Below, piece after piece: positions 44,955-53,223 of a DNA stretch of 64,000 bases; positions within the stretch are counted from its first letter, which is position 1, and each line of letters starts with the position of its first letter. Made by a program: the position numbers and the translations under genes. This stretch comes from Nitratireductor soli (GTDB lineage Bacteria; Pseudomonadota; Alphaproteobacteria; Rhizobiales; Rhizobiaceae): assembly GCF_001050155.1 (NCBI RefSeq), contig NZ_LFVY01000014.1, positions 62,001 to 126,000 on the forward strand, written 5' to 3'. The notes under the pieces were generated by a model. It had not been told where the DNA came from. It worked only from the letters and a program-made list of their open reading frames with translations, and made no database searches.

Positions 44955-45586
44955 CAGACGGAATCGCTGACGGCGCTCCAGGCGGCGGCCCGCCGCAGGA
45001 TGTTCTGGAAACGCTCACCGGCGTCTTCAAGCGCACCCGAATTGTCGATCACCGTGGCATCGCGAACCGCCAATTCCTTGGCATCCGCCCTCTCGAGCCG
45101 CTCCAGAACCTCCTCGCGGGTCTCGCGGCCGCGCCGCGACAGGCGCTCGGCCAGAACGCCGCGTTCGGCGGTAACGATGACCGCGATGACGTTGCCGTAG
45201 CGCTCGCGCAACGCGGGAATCACGGAGCGCGAGACGTTGGCCACCGCCACATGTCCGTCGCGCACCACCGTGTCGACGCTGAGCGGCAATCCGTATTTCA
45301 GGCCGTTGGCCTCCCAACTCACCGCGAACCGGCCATCAGCCCGCGCCGCTTCGAAGGCGCCGTCGGTCAGGCAATCATGCTCTTCGCCCGCCCCATCTAT
45401 CACCCGCGTGATGGTGCGGCGGACGAACACCACGTCGCTGTCCTGCGGCCCGAGCCGCTGGCGCGCATAATCCATCACCGAATCCTTGCCAGCGCCCGAG
45501 GGGCCGGCCACGGCGACGAACACGCCGTGGCGGATCGGAAAATCCTGCTCGTCGATGACGCGCTCCAGCGAAGCGGACGCCCTCAT
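44954..45586 (-). CDS. phnN: Ribose 1,5-bisphosphate phosphokinase PhnN
   Basis: A 210-residue guanylate-kinase-like P-loop enzyme that phosphorylates ribose 1,5-bisphosphate to PRPP, the last step of the C-P lyase route. Walker A is AGPSGAGKDSVMDYA and VRRTITRV is the family motif. ATG 45586 overlaps the phnM stop by four bases. It is the last gene of the leftward phn operon. Confidence 0.94.
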   Translation of the reverse strand: MRASASLERVIDEQDFPIRHGVFVAVAGPSGAGKDSVMDYARQRLGPQDSDVVFVRRTITRVIDGAGEEHDCLTDGAFEAARADGRFAVSWEANGLKYGLPLSVDTVVRDGHVAVANVSRSVIPALRERYGNVIAVIVTAERGVLAERLSRRGRETREEVLERLERADAKELAVRDATVIDNSGALEDAGERFQNILRRAAAWSAVSDSV

Positions 45587-46722
45587 GCCACGCGCGCCCC
45601 CTCGCGCCACACCGAGCGGACGATCGGCACGTGTTCGTCGACGCGCACACGCACCAGATCGGCGCGGCGGCCAATCGCGATGATGCCGCGGTCATCGAGC
45701 CCGACGGCCTCGGCCGGGTTCTTCGACACCATGGCGACGGCCTCAGGCAGCGAGATGTGTTCCACCGTCTCGCCGAGCGAGAAGGCCGCCTGGATCAGGC
45801 TGAAAGGGATGTAATCGGACGACAGGATGTCGAGCGTGCGGCCCTCGGCCAGGCTGCGCGCGGAGACATTGCCCGAATGCGAGCCGCCGCGCACCACGTT
45901 CGGCGCGCCCATCAGGATGGCCATGCCGGCCTCGCGCGAGGCCTTCGCCGCCTCGGCGGTGGTCGGGAATTCGGCCACGCGAACGCCCTGCGCCGCCGCC
46001 TCGTCCACATGGTCGAGGGTCGCGTCGTCATGGCTGGCCAGCACAATGCCGCGCGCCCGGCATATGTCGGAGATCGCGCCGCGGTTGACCGTGGAGTGCG
46101 TGCGCGACTGCTCCATGCGCTTTTCGCAAAAGCGGCGGAAATCATCCTCGCTCATGCCGGTCTTGCCGCGATAGTACATCTCGTAGGTTTCCATCCGGGT
46201 AAACTGGCGCTGGCCCGGAGAGTGATCCATCAGCGATGCCAGCTTGACCCGGTCGTCGCCCTTGAAGAGCTCGAAACCCTCCAGGCAATCGGGGGCCGAG
46301 ACCTCGCAGCGCAGATGCAGGAAATGGTCGGCGCGCAGGCGGCCGGCGGCAACGCTGCCCTCGATGGCATTGCCCAGGTCGCGCATTTCGCACGCTTCCA
46401 GATCGCTGTCCTCGTCGAGGCCGATGCGCAGCGCGTCGAACACAGTGGTGATGCCGGAGGCGGCGATCTGCGCGTCATGGGCGAGCACGGCGGCAATCGG
46501 GTTCCAGCGCACTTTCGGGCGTGGCGCGTAGTGGCGCTCCAGATGGTCGGTGTGCAGTTCGACGAGGCCGGGGATCAGGTAGTCGCCCTGCATATCTTCG
46601 CCAATGGCTGTTGCACGCGGCGAAACATCGGCGATCAACCCGTCGCGAATGGCGATGCTGCCCTCGACGACCTCGTCGGCAAGCACGATGCGGGCGTTGT
46701 TCAGAACCAACTCATGCGTCAT
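45583..46722 (-). CDS. phnM: alpha-D-ribose 1-methylphosphonate 5-triphosphate diphosphatase PhnM
   Basis: A 379-residue amidohydrolase-fold enzyme that removes pyrophosphate from the PhnGHI product to give the PhnJ substrate. Metal ligands are visible: LVELHTDHLERHYAPRP near the N-terminus and VLASHDDATLDHVDEA later, with LRCEVSAPD between. It lies two bases from the DUF1045 gene and overlaps phnN by four bases. Confidence 0.96.
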   Translation of the reverse strand: MTHELVLNNARIVLADEVVEGSIAIRDGLIADVSPRATAIGEDMQGDYLIPGLVELHTDHLERHYAPRPKVRWNPIAAVLAHDAQIAASGITTVFDALRIGLDEDSDLEACEMRDLGNAIEGSVAAGRLRADHFLHLRCEVSAPDCLEGFELFKGDDRVKLASLMDHSPGQRQFTRMETYEMYYRGKTGMSEDDFRRFCEKRMEQSRTHSTVNRGAISDICRARGIVLASHDDATLDHVDEAAAQGVRVAEFPTTAEAAKASREAGMAILMGAPNVVRGGSHSGNVSARSLAEGRTLDILSSDYIPFSLIQAAFSLGETVEHISLPEAVAMVSKNPAEAVGLDDRGIIAIGRRADLVRVRVDEHVPIVRSVWREGARVA

Positions 46723-46724
46723 TT

Positions 46725-47432
46725 TCAGGCGGTCTTTCTCTCTTTTTTCCAGCCAAGCTCATGGAACGACTTCACCAGGAATGGTGCACCCGGCTCCGGC
46801 TCAACGAACAGGGCCAGCGACGTGATTTCTAATGGCTCGGCCAACAGGGGTCCGAAGAACGCGTCGATCGCGCGTTCCATGCGCGCGGCCTCGCTCTGCG
46901 GCACACGACCCGTCAGGGTCATGTGGAAGCGGAAATCCTCGAAGACATAGGGATAGCCCCATTTCTGCAGGTTTTTAAGCTGGCCCGGCGTGAGGCTTTC
47001 CGGATTGCGCCGATCGATCTCCTCGGAGCTCAATGGGGCGCGGAAGCGTTCGAACCCGGTCACAACCCCGGCAGCGAACGCGTCGAGCGCGGCGAACGGC
47101 TCCTCGGGCACCAGCGCGTAAAACCCGTCGAGGCGACGCACCACGGCGCGCGGCACGCATAGGGGTTCGCTGTGGCGAGAGAAATCATCCAGCGCGGCGA
47201 TCAGGCCTTTTTCCGTCTCGCCTTCAGCCAGCCGGAACGGCGCCTTCAGCGTCGCGTGAAAGCCGTAACGGCGGGCCGCCGCCGTGTGAAAGGAGATTTC
47301 CGCCGCCGAGAACGGCGCGGCGGCAACGGGCGCTACCGGCTCGCCACTGAAGGGGTCGCGCCCAAGCCAGCGCGCCGTTGCCTGCGTCAGCGGGTCGTCC
47401 TGTGGAGGGGTGAAATAGATCGCGTAGCGCAT
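46725..47432 (-). CDS. DUF1045 phosphonate-operon protein, 2H phosphoesterase fold
   Basis: A 235-residue DUF1045 protein (Phn_opern_protn type). The 2H phosphoesterase signature is present as two H-x-T motifs, GFHATLKAPF and FHMTLTGRV. Members of the superfamily open cyclic phosphates of ribose. It sits directly upstream of phnM in the same operon. The PhnP step (opening of 5-phosphoribosyl 1,2-cyclic phosphate) has no other candidate here. ATG 47432 begins MRYAIYFTPPQDDPL, the family start. Confidence 0.9.
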   Translation of the reverse strand: MRYAIYFTPPQDDPLTQATARWLGRDPFSGEPVAPVAAAPFSAAEISFHTAAARRYGFHATLKAPFRLAEGETEKGLIAALDDFSRHSEPLCVPRAVVRRLDGFYALVPEEPFAALDAFAAGVVTGFERFRAPLSSEEIDRRNPESLTPGQLKNLQKWGYPYVFEDFRFHMTLTGRVPQSEAARMERAIDAFFGPLLAEPLEITSLALFVEPEPGAPFLVKSFHELGWKKERKTA

Positions 47433-47545
47433 GGATTTTTCCTCGCCAATCGCGATGGAGTAGGCGATTTGCATGACAAAATAACGAATCCCTTAAACGG
47501 AACGATGAAAGTAGCAGCAGACAGCCTCGGCGTCACTGCCCCGCA

Positions 47546-49102
47546 TCAGCCGCCCTGCCTGCCGATCAGTCGATGCCGCAGGGCCGTGGAGATGCTGTCG
47601 AAGACGAAAACCACGATCAGGATCAGGAGCACCATATAGGCGACGTTTTCCCAATCCTGGTTGGTGCGCATTGCCTCCCACAGCTTCAAGCCGATGCCGC
47701 CGGCGCCGACTGCGCCGATGATCGTCGCCGAGCGCGTGTTCGATTCCCAGAAATACAGCGACTGGCTCAGAAACACAGGCAGGACCTGAGGCACCACGCC
47801 AAAGCGCTGCACCGAAGCAGGTGAAGCGCCGACCGAGCGCACGCCCTCGCGCTGCTTGTCGTCGATGTTCTCCAGCGCCTCCGAATAGAGTTTGCCGAAC
47901 GTGCCGGTGTCGGTGAAGAAGATCGCCGAAATGCCGGCCAGCGGCCCCGGCCCGAAGGCGCGGGTGAAGAACAACGCCCAGATCAGCATATCGACCGAGC
48001 GCAGCAAGTCGAAGATGCGTTTCAGCACCTGGTTAGCCAGGCGGTTGGGCGTGATGTTGCGCGCCGCGGCAAAGGCCAGCGGGAAGGCGAGCAACGAGGC
48101 GAGCACCGTGCCGGCGAAGGCCATGACGATGGTCTGCAGGAGCTTCAGCCAGACATCGCCGTGCTGCCACTCGGAATTGTTCAGGATGTTGTCCCAGGCG
48201 AGCGCCAGGTTCGAGCGCCCCGGTTCAATGCGCTCACCGAGAAAGACAAGGCGCAGAACCTCGGATGCCGGTTTCCCCCAATAGGGCGAACGCGTGTCGA
48301 AGACGAAATTCTCCCAGCCGAGGAAGCGGCGGCGCACCTTGACCTCGTCGTCCTCGACCTCGGCGCGGCCGGCAAAGCCGAAACGGACGATCACCTTGGC
48401 ACCCGGTGCGCGCTGGCTCGCCCATTCGGGCAAGGCGCCCTGCGCCACGACGCCGACATTGCGCTCGATGTCGAGCACCAGCGTCTCCCCGTCGCGCGTG
48501 AGCGCAACGCGTTCCGGCTCGATCAGGATGTGATTGCCGTCGCCCAGGGACACCTCGGCGCGCACCACCGCCTCTGCACGGATAACCACCGGTTCCGTAG
48601 CGGGAGCCTCGACCTGCGGCTCGAGCGCCTGAGCCGCACCGCCGACCGGCCCCAGGAAACTCTCCTCGGTCTTTGTCGCCGCCTTGTCATCGAGCGCGCC
48701 CAGGAAGCCGGCCCCACTGATGGCACCGCCACTCTGCCCCGCCGCTCCCGCCCCGGCCGCGGCACGGCGCTCGACCATCGCCGTCTCCGTCACCAGCCAG
48801 TCGGGCTTAGGATCGTCGCCGAGCGGTGAAAAGCGCGGGAAGCTGACGGTGAGCGCGCCCTCCTCGAAATCGATGTTGGGACGCACCTCGTAGGACACCC
48901 AGTCGGCCAGATAGGCGCCGGCGATCTCCCAATTGCCGCCGGACACGACCTGGCCTATGGCGAACAGCCACCAGGCAAACACCAGATAGAGGCTGATGCC
49001 GGCGGCGATCAGGATGCCGCGCAGCCGCTCTGTCAGCGGGCGATTGAAGACATCGGCATGGCGCGCCACCAGGGCGTTGGTTTCCGCTTCGGTCATGATC
49101 AT
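47546..49102 (-). CDS. phnE: Phosphonate ABC transporter permease PhnE, large-insert form
   Basis: A 518-residue permease, about twice the usual PhnE length. One helix (about 29-50) is followed by a hydrophilic region of about 270 residues (51-318) that is Ala/Gly rich around 112-165 and then beta-rich. A PhnE-type permease domain (319-518) follows with EAA-like loop EALENIDDKQREGVRSVGAS and SATIIGAVGAGGIGLKL. The insert is probably periplasmic by topology. It overlaps the other phnE gene by four bases. DUF1045 starts 114 bases downstream. Confidence 0.9.
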   Translation of the reverse strand: MIMTEAETNALVARHADVFNRPLTERLRGILIAAGISLYLVFAWWLFAIGQVVSGGNWEIAGAYLADWVSYEVRPNIDFEEGALTVSFPRFSPLGDDPKPDWLVTETAMVERRAAAGAGAAGQSGGAISGAGFLGALDDKAATKTEESFLGPVGGAAQALEPQVEAPATEPVVIRAEAVVRAEVSLGDGNHILIEPERVALTRDGETLVLDIERNVGVVAQGALPEWASQRAPGAKVIVRFGFAGRAEVEDDEVKVRRRFLGWENFVFDTRSPYWGKPASEVLRLVFLGERIEPGRSNLALAWDNILNNSEWQHGDVWLKLLQTIVMAFAGTVLASLLAFPLAFAAARNITPNRLANQVLKRIFDLLRSVDMLIWALFFTRAFGPGPLAGISAIFFTDTGTFGKLYSEALENIDDKQREGVRSVGASPASVQRFGVVPQVLPVFLSQSLYFWESNTRSATIIGAVGAGGIGLKLWEAMRTNQDWENVAYMVLLILIVVFVFDSISTALRHRLIGRQGG

Positions 49103-50067
49103 GCTCCCCGGCCGAACGCGAAGGCCTGCTTGCCGACGAGGCGGCCACGCAGCCATGCCGACAACTGGTCGACGGCAACGACGGTGCAGAAAAGCAGGAG
49201 AATGATCGCCAGCGTCTTGGCTTCGTGGTTGCGGCTGATCGACAGGCGCAGTGCCTCGCCGATGCCGCCGCCGCCGACCGCGCCGATGATGGTCGAGGCC
49301 CGCACGTTGATCTCCAGCCGCAGCAAGGCATAGCTGAGAAAGTTCGGCATGACCTGCGGCACGATGGCAAACCACACCCGCTCGATCCAGTTGGCGCCGG
49401 CCGCGCGCAGGCCTTCCTCGGCTTTCATGTCGGTGTTCTCGACAACCTCGAAGAACATCTTGCCGAGCGCGCCGATCGTATGGATCGATACGGCGATGAT
49501 GGCCGGCACGGCACCGAGCGACAGAATGGCCAGAAAGAAGCCGGCGATGACGATCTCCGGAAACGCACGCAGCACCTCCATGAAACGGCGCACGAAGAAA
49601 CGCAACCAGCGCCGTGTCATCAGGTTCGAGGCGGCCAGGAAGCACAGGACGAAGCCGAAACCGAAACCGACCAGCGTGGAGACCAGGGCGATGTTGATGG
49701 TCTCCAGCATCTTGTAGAAATATTCGGGCAGATAGAGCGTTTCGGTGAAATAGATGCGCCCATCGGGATAGTTGTACTTCAGGCTGCCATCGTCATAGGG
49801 CGAGGACAGGTCGAACAGGGCGCGCCAGATCTCCCAGCCGTCGCGCGGCACCATCTGGCCGGCGAAATCGAAGAAATAGGGCAACCGGTCGAAGAACTTG
49901 CCGGCGTTTGATTCATTGGCGAACCACAGCGAACCGCTCATGGCGAGCACCATGAAGAGGAGGCCGCCGATGGTGTAGAGCCGCCGGCGTCCGGCAAGCT
50001 CGCGCCAGTGACGCTCGACGGCATGGCCGGCATCGGAGAGAAGCGGGGAACGGGTTGTTGTCGTCAT
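49099..50067 (-). CDS. phnE: Phosphonate ABC transporter permease PhnE
   Basis: A 322-residue permease. The permease domain has the EAA-like loop ENTDMKAEEGLRAAGANW and the family tail RASTIIGAVGGGGIGEAL. An early helix (about 33-53) and a short periplasmic stretch (FDRLPYFFDFAGQMVPRDG) come first. ATG 50067 is used; a GTG three codons upstream is possible. Together with the larger PhnE it forms a heterodimeric pore for PhnC/PhnD. Confidence 0.95.
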   Translation of the reverse strand: MTTTTRSPLLSDAGHAVERHWRELAGRRRLYTIGGLLFMVLAMSGSLWFANESNAGKFFDRLPYFFDFAGQMVPRDGWEIWRALFDLSSPYDDGSLKYNYPDGRIYFTETLYLPEYFYKMLETINIALVSTLVGFGFGFVLCFLAASNLMTRRWLRFFVRRFMEVLRAFPEIVIAGFFLAILSLGAVPAIIAVSIHTIGALGKMFFEVVENTDMKAEEGLRAAGANWIERVWFAIVPQVMPNFLSYALLRLEINVRASTIIGAVGGGGIGEALRLSISRNHEAKTLAIILLLFCTVVAVDQLSAWLRGRLVGKQAFAFGRGA

Positions 50068-50088
50068 GAGTGGCACGCCGGTGCGACG

Positions 50089-50114
50089 GCGCCGCCGGCG
50101 TGAGCCGGCGGCGC
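50089..50114 (-). terminator. Intercistronic hairpin between phnD and phnE
   Basis: GCGCCGCCGGC and GCCGGCGGCGC form a perfect 11-bp stem with loop GTGA. There is no T-run. Such hairpins after a binding-protein gene usually protect its mRNA 3' end and lower expression of the downstream permease. Confidence 0.7.
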
Positions 50115-50132
50115 GTCAAGGTTGGAACTGGA

Positions 50133-51041
50133 TCAGGAACCGATCTTGGAGCGGCGCGCGTCGATGATCGGCTCGTAGAATGCCGGCGTCACCTCGGTGT
50201 AACCCTTGTAGTCGCCGCCCTGGATAGCGGAGAAGCACTCCGGATCCTTCTGCGGCATTTCCACCATGAAGGTCTTGAAGGCCTGGCGCGTGCTGTCGTC
50301 CATCGACGTGCGGACGACGATCGGGCCGTTCGGGATCAGCGGCGATTTCCACAGCTCGACGAGGTCATCCATGTCGATGAGACCCTTCTCGACCATCTTG
50401 TGCAGATTGCCCGAGGTGTAGCCGTCGGAGAATTCACCGACGCCCGAAGCCCAGGTCGTGCCGGCGTCGAACGTACCCTTCGCCACTTCGAGAACCAGGT
50501 TCTCATGGCCGCCGCCGAAGCCGGTCGAGCCGAAGAACTGCTCCACCGGAGCACCGATGGCCTTCGGCAGCGTCACGGCCGGCACCAGATAGCCGGAGGT
50601 GGAATCCGCGTCGGCGAAGCCGAGCTTCTTGCCCTTCATATCTTCCAGCTTGGTCATGCCGGAATCCTTGCGCGCCACCATCACCGCGTAGTAGCCGGTC
50701 GAGCCGTCGGTCTGGATCGTCGTCAGGATCGGATCGACGGCTTCCGGATTTTCCAGATACACCTTGGCATAGGCCGAGGCGCCGAGCTCGGCATAGTCGA
50801 GCGTGCCGCCCAGCAGGCCCTGGATCACGCCGTCATAGTCGGCGGCGGGAAACAGCGAGACCTTCTCGACGCCAAGCACTTCCGGCAGCTTGTCGGTCAT
50901 GCACTGGAAATTGCGCAGGCGGTCGGCTTCGTTCTCGCCGCCGAGAATGCCGATGCGGAATTCCTTCAGATCCTCGGCCTGCGCGGCGCCGACAACTAAG
51001 GCTGTGAGGGCGACGGCGCCCATAAGAGCTTTCTTGAACAT
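50133..51041 (-). CDS. phnD: Phosphonate ABC transporter substrate-binding protein PhnD
   Basis: A 302-residue periplasmic protein with signal peptide (MFKKALMGAVALTALVVGAAQA). PhnD-type landmarks are FRIGILGGENEADRLRN, SLFPAADYDGVIQGLLGG, DYAELGASAYAKVY and FADADSTSGYLVP, the last contacting the phosphonate group in the family. ATG 51041 begins the signal peptide. It follows phnC by 83 bases. Confidence 0.96.
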   Translation of the reverse strand: MFKKALMGAVALTALVVGAAQAEDLKEFRIGILGGENEADRLRNFQCMTDKLPEVLGVEKVSLFPAADYDGVIQGLLGGTLDYAELGASAYAKVYLENPEAVDPILTTIQTDGSTGYYAVMVARKDSGMTKLEDMKGKKLGFADADSTSGYLVPAVTLPKAIGAPVEQFFGSTGFGGGHENLVLEVAKGTFDAGTTWASGVGEFSDGYTSGNLHKMVEKGLIDMDDLVELWKSPLIPNGPIVVRTSMDDSTRQAFKTFMVEMPQKDPECFSAIQGGDYKGYTEVTPAFYEPIIDARRSKIGS

Positions 51042-51124
51042 GACATCTCTCCTGTTTGCAGCCGGTCCCGCCGGCTGGTTTCTCACGTGAAGGGCCCGTT
51101 ACGCAGGCAAGACGATCCCGATGA

Positions 51125-51964
51125 TCAGACGGCGGCGAGCGCCGGCACGGACTGACCGGACGATTGTTTCAGCGGCTTCGGCGACACGGAAATGCTGGTC
51201 GATGTGATCGCCTCGGAAAGCTCCACGCCCTCTTCGCCGCCATAGATCATGCGCACCGCCTCGCCGGTCAGCGCCTCGGGCGGACCGTCGAAGACGACCG
51301 CACCCCTGGCCATGCCGACGATGCGCGTGCAGTAGACGCGCGCCGTGTCCAGCGTGTGCAGATTGGTGATGACGGTGATGCCTTCGCGGGCGTTGATGTC
51401 GGCCAGCGAATCCATCACCACCTTGGCGTTGAGCGGATCGAGCGAGGCGATGGGCTCGTCGGCGAGGATCACCTTCGGCTCCTGCATCAGGGCGCGGGCG
51501 ATCGCCACGCGCTGCTGCTGGCCGCCCGACAGCGTGCCGGCCCGCTGCAGCGCCGTCTGGGCGATGTCGAGCCGCTCGAGGGCCGTGATGGCGCGGATGC
51601 GCTCCTCGCGGGTGAACATGTTCATCAGGCTGAGCGCCGTCGAGCGGTGGTTGAGCCGGCCAAGAAGCACATTGGTCAGGACATCGAGGCGCGGCACCAG
51701 GTTGAATTGCTGGAAGATCATGGCGCAGTCGCGCTGCCAGCGGCGCAGGGATGCGCCCTTGAGCGCCGAGACCTCCCGGCCATGAAAGACGATCGACCCT
51801 TCCGAGGGATCGATCAGGCGGTTGATCATCCGCAACAGCGTCGATTTTCCGGCACCGGAGCGGCCGATCACGCCGACCATCTCACCCCGTTCAATTTCCA
51901 GCGCCACATCACGCACGGCCGTGTTCGTCCCGAAGCGTCGGGTGACTTGGCGAATTTCCAGCAT
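51125..51964 (-). CDS. phnC: Phosphonate ABC transporter ATP-binding protein PhnC
   Basis: A 279-residue ATPase. Walker A is [18 protein letters not shown], signature [16 protein letters not shown], Walker [14 protein letters not shown] and switch His TNLHTLDTA. The stretch [21 protein letters not shown] is characteristic of PhnC. It is the first gene of the leftward operon phnC-D-E-E-DUF1045-M-N and has a PHO-box-like site about 100 bases upstream. Confidence 0.96.
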   Translation of the reverse strand: MLEIRQVTRRFGTNTAVRDVALEIERGEMVGVIGRSGAGKSTLLRMINRLIDPSEGSIVFHGREVSALKGASLRRWQRDCAMIFQQFNLVPRLDVLTNVLLGRLNHRSTALSLMNMFTREERIRAITALERLDIAQTALQRAGTLSGGQQQRVAIARALMQEPKVILADEPIASLDPLNAKVVMDSLADINAREGITVITNLHTLDTARVYCTRIVGMARGAVVFDGPPEALTGEAVRMIYGGEEGVELSEAITSTSISVSPKPLKQSSGQSVPALAAV

Positions 51965-52061
51965 CTGACTTCCCCGTTCAGCGCCATTCTGGCTCTCTTG
52001 GGCTTGCCGCCCTTCTCGCCAAACCGCCTAACGGGTGTGCATGAAACTCAGATGTCGTTCA

Positions 52062-52079
52062 GATGACCGTTTTCTGACA
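52062..52079 (-). promoter_or_regulatory. Predicted PHO box upstream of phnC
   Basis: On the minus strand CTGTCAG, spacer AAAA, CGGTCAT: two 7-mers in 11-base periodicity, each 6/7 to CTGTCAT with an A-rich spacer as in classical PhoB sites. It lies about 100 bases upstream of the phnC start. The 51965-52162 gap has no other recognised site. Confidence 0.72.
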
Positions 52080-52162
52080 GCGCACAGAAGGGTGTCAGGG
52101 AGGTGCCGGTGAAGCAGGCGTCAGACCGTCGCGGAAACCGCACCGCTCTGCATCATGCAGCA

Positions 52163-53080
52163 TCATTCAAGCTCCGGCGAAGCGCGGCGTTGCTGCGCGC
52201 ACACCTCTCTGACGCACCCGCGCAACCAGCGATGCACGGGATCGGCGTCCAGCCGCGGATGCCAGAGCAATGAAATCGTGATCTCCGGCATGGGGACCGG
52301 AAGCGGGAAGCCGTGCATGCCGGTGCGCAGATTTCCCGTATACCGCTCGGGAACGGTGGCGATCAGATCGGAGGACCGGGCCAGGGCCAGCGCCGTCGAA
52401 AAGCCGCCGACGGTCACGGTGATCGTCCGTTCCAGCCCGAGCGGCCTGAGCGCTTCATCGACCTGCCCCTTGTCGTGGTCGCGCCGCGAGACGTCGATGT
52501 GCCGGCCGGCCGCATAGCGGGCGGGCGTGACCGGGCCCTGGCTCAAGGCGTGTCCCAAACGCACGACGCCAATGAAACGGTCCTGGAACAGGGCTTGCGT
52601 GCGCACCTCCGGACCCGTCGTCCCGCCAACAACGCCGGTCTCCAGATCGACGCTGCCATCGCGCAACGGCGCGCTCTCCTTGTCGGACTTCTGCACGAAA
52701 CGCAACCGCACGCCCGGCGCCTCCCGCTCAAGGCGGGCGATGAGATCCAGGCCGAAGTTTTCGACGAAACCCTCACGGGTCCTGACGGTGAATGTGCGCA
52801 CCAGATGTTGGAAATCAGGCTTCTCCGCCGGGCCGAGCACCGTGTTGGCCTGCTGCACGAGCTGGCCGACCTGTTCACGCAGCGCGATCGCCCGGGGTGT
52901 CGGGACGAGGCCGCGCCCTGCCCTGACCAACAGCGGATCACCCGTCGTCTCGCGCAAACGCGCCAGCGCCCGGCTCATGGCCGAGGGGCTGAGCCGCAGC
53001 CGTTTGGCCGCCCCTGCAACGCTGCGTTCGGCAAGCAGCGCATCGAGGGTGACGAGCAGGTTGAGATCGGGAGCGGCCAT
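52163..53080 (-). CDS. LysR-family transcriptional regulator
   Basis: A 305-residue LTTR. The N-terminal HTH is DLNLLVTLDALLAERSVAGA then LRLSPSAMSRALARLRE. The C-terminal effector domain begins near FTVRTREGFVENFGLDLI and matches the substrate-binding fold of the NodD/YafC-like branch. It is divergent from an MFS exporter gene and may regulate it. ATG 53080 is used because MAAPDLNLL is the usual start. Effector unknown. Confidence 0.93.
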   Translation of the reverse strand: MAAPDLNLLVTLDALLAERSVAGAAKRLRLSPSAMSRALARLRETTGDPLLVRAGRGLVPTPRAIALREQVGQLVQQANTVLGPAEKPDFQHLVRTFTVRTREGFVENFGLDLIARLEREAPGVRLRFVQKSDKESAPLRDGSVDLETGVVGGTTGPEVRTQALFQDRFIGVVRLGHALSQGPVTPARYAAGRHIDVSRRDHDKGQVDEALRPLGLERTITVTVGGFSTALALARSSDLIATVPERYTGNLRTGMHGFPLPVPMPEITISLLWHPRLDADPVHRWLRGCVREVCAQQRRASPELE

Positions 53081-53107
53081 GATCGAAGCATAGCATCGTT
53101 TGCCGGC

Positions 53108-53138
53108 CATGTGGCGCCACGTGCATGAATAAGATGCA
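53108..53138. promoter_or_regulatory. Candidate LysR operator dyads
   Basis: GTGGCGCCAC (53111-53120) is a perfect 10-bp palindrome, and TGCAT-N7-ATGCA (53122-53138) is an interrupted dyad of LysR-site size. Both lie in the 143-base divergent gap between the LysR gene and the MFS gene. Confidence 0.45.
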
Positions 53139-53223
53139 AATGATGCGCGTTCCGCCATGTCAGGCGAATGACTACGTTTTCAACGGCTCCTTCCAGGCAG
53201 CCTTCTGAAAAACGGAGTTCACG

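Noticed and set aside
49102-49645. Upstream extension of the large phnE frame to about 699 codons
   Set aside because: The extension is antisense-free but lies inside the other phnE in another frame. The ATG at 49102 overlaps the upstream stop by four bases, as in the rest of the operon.
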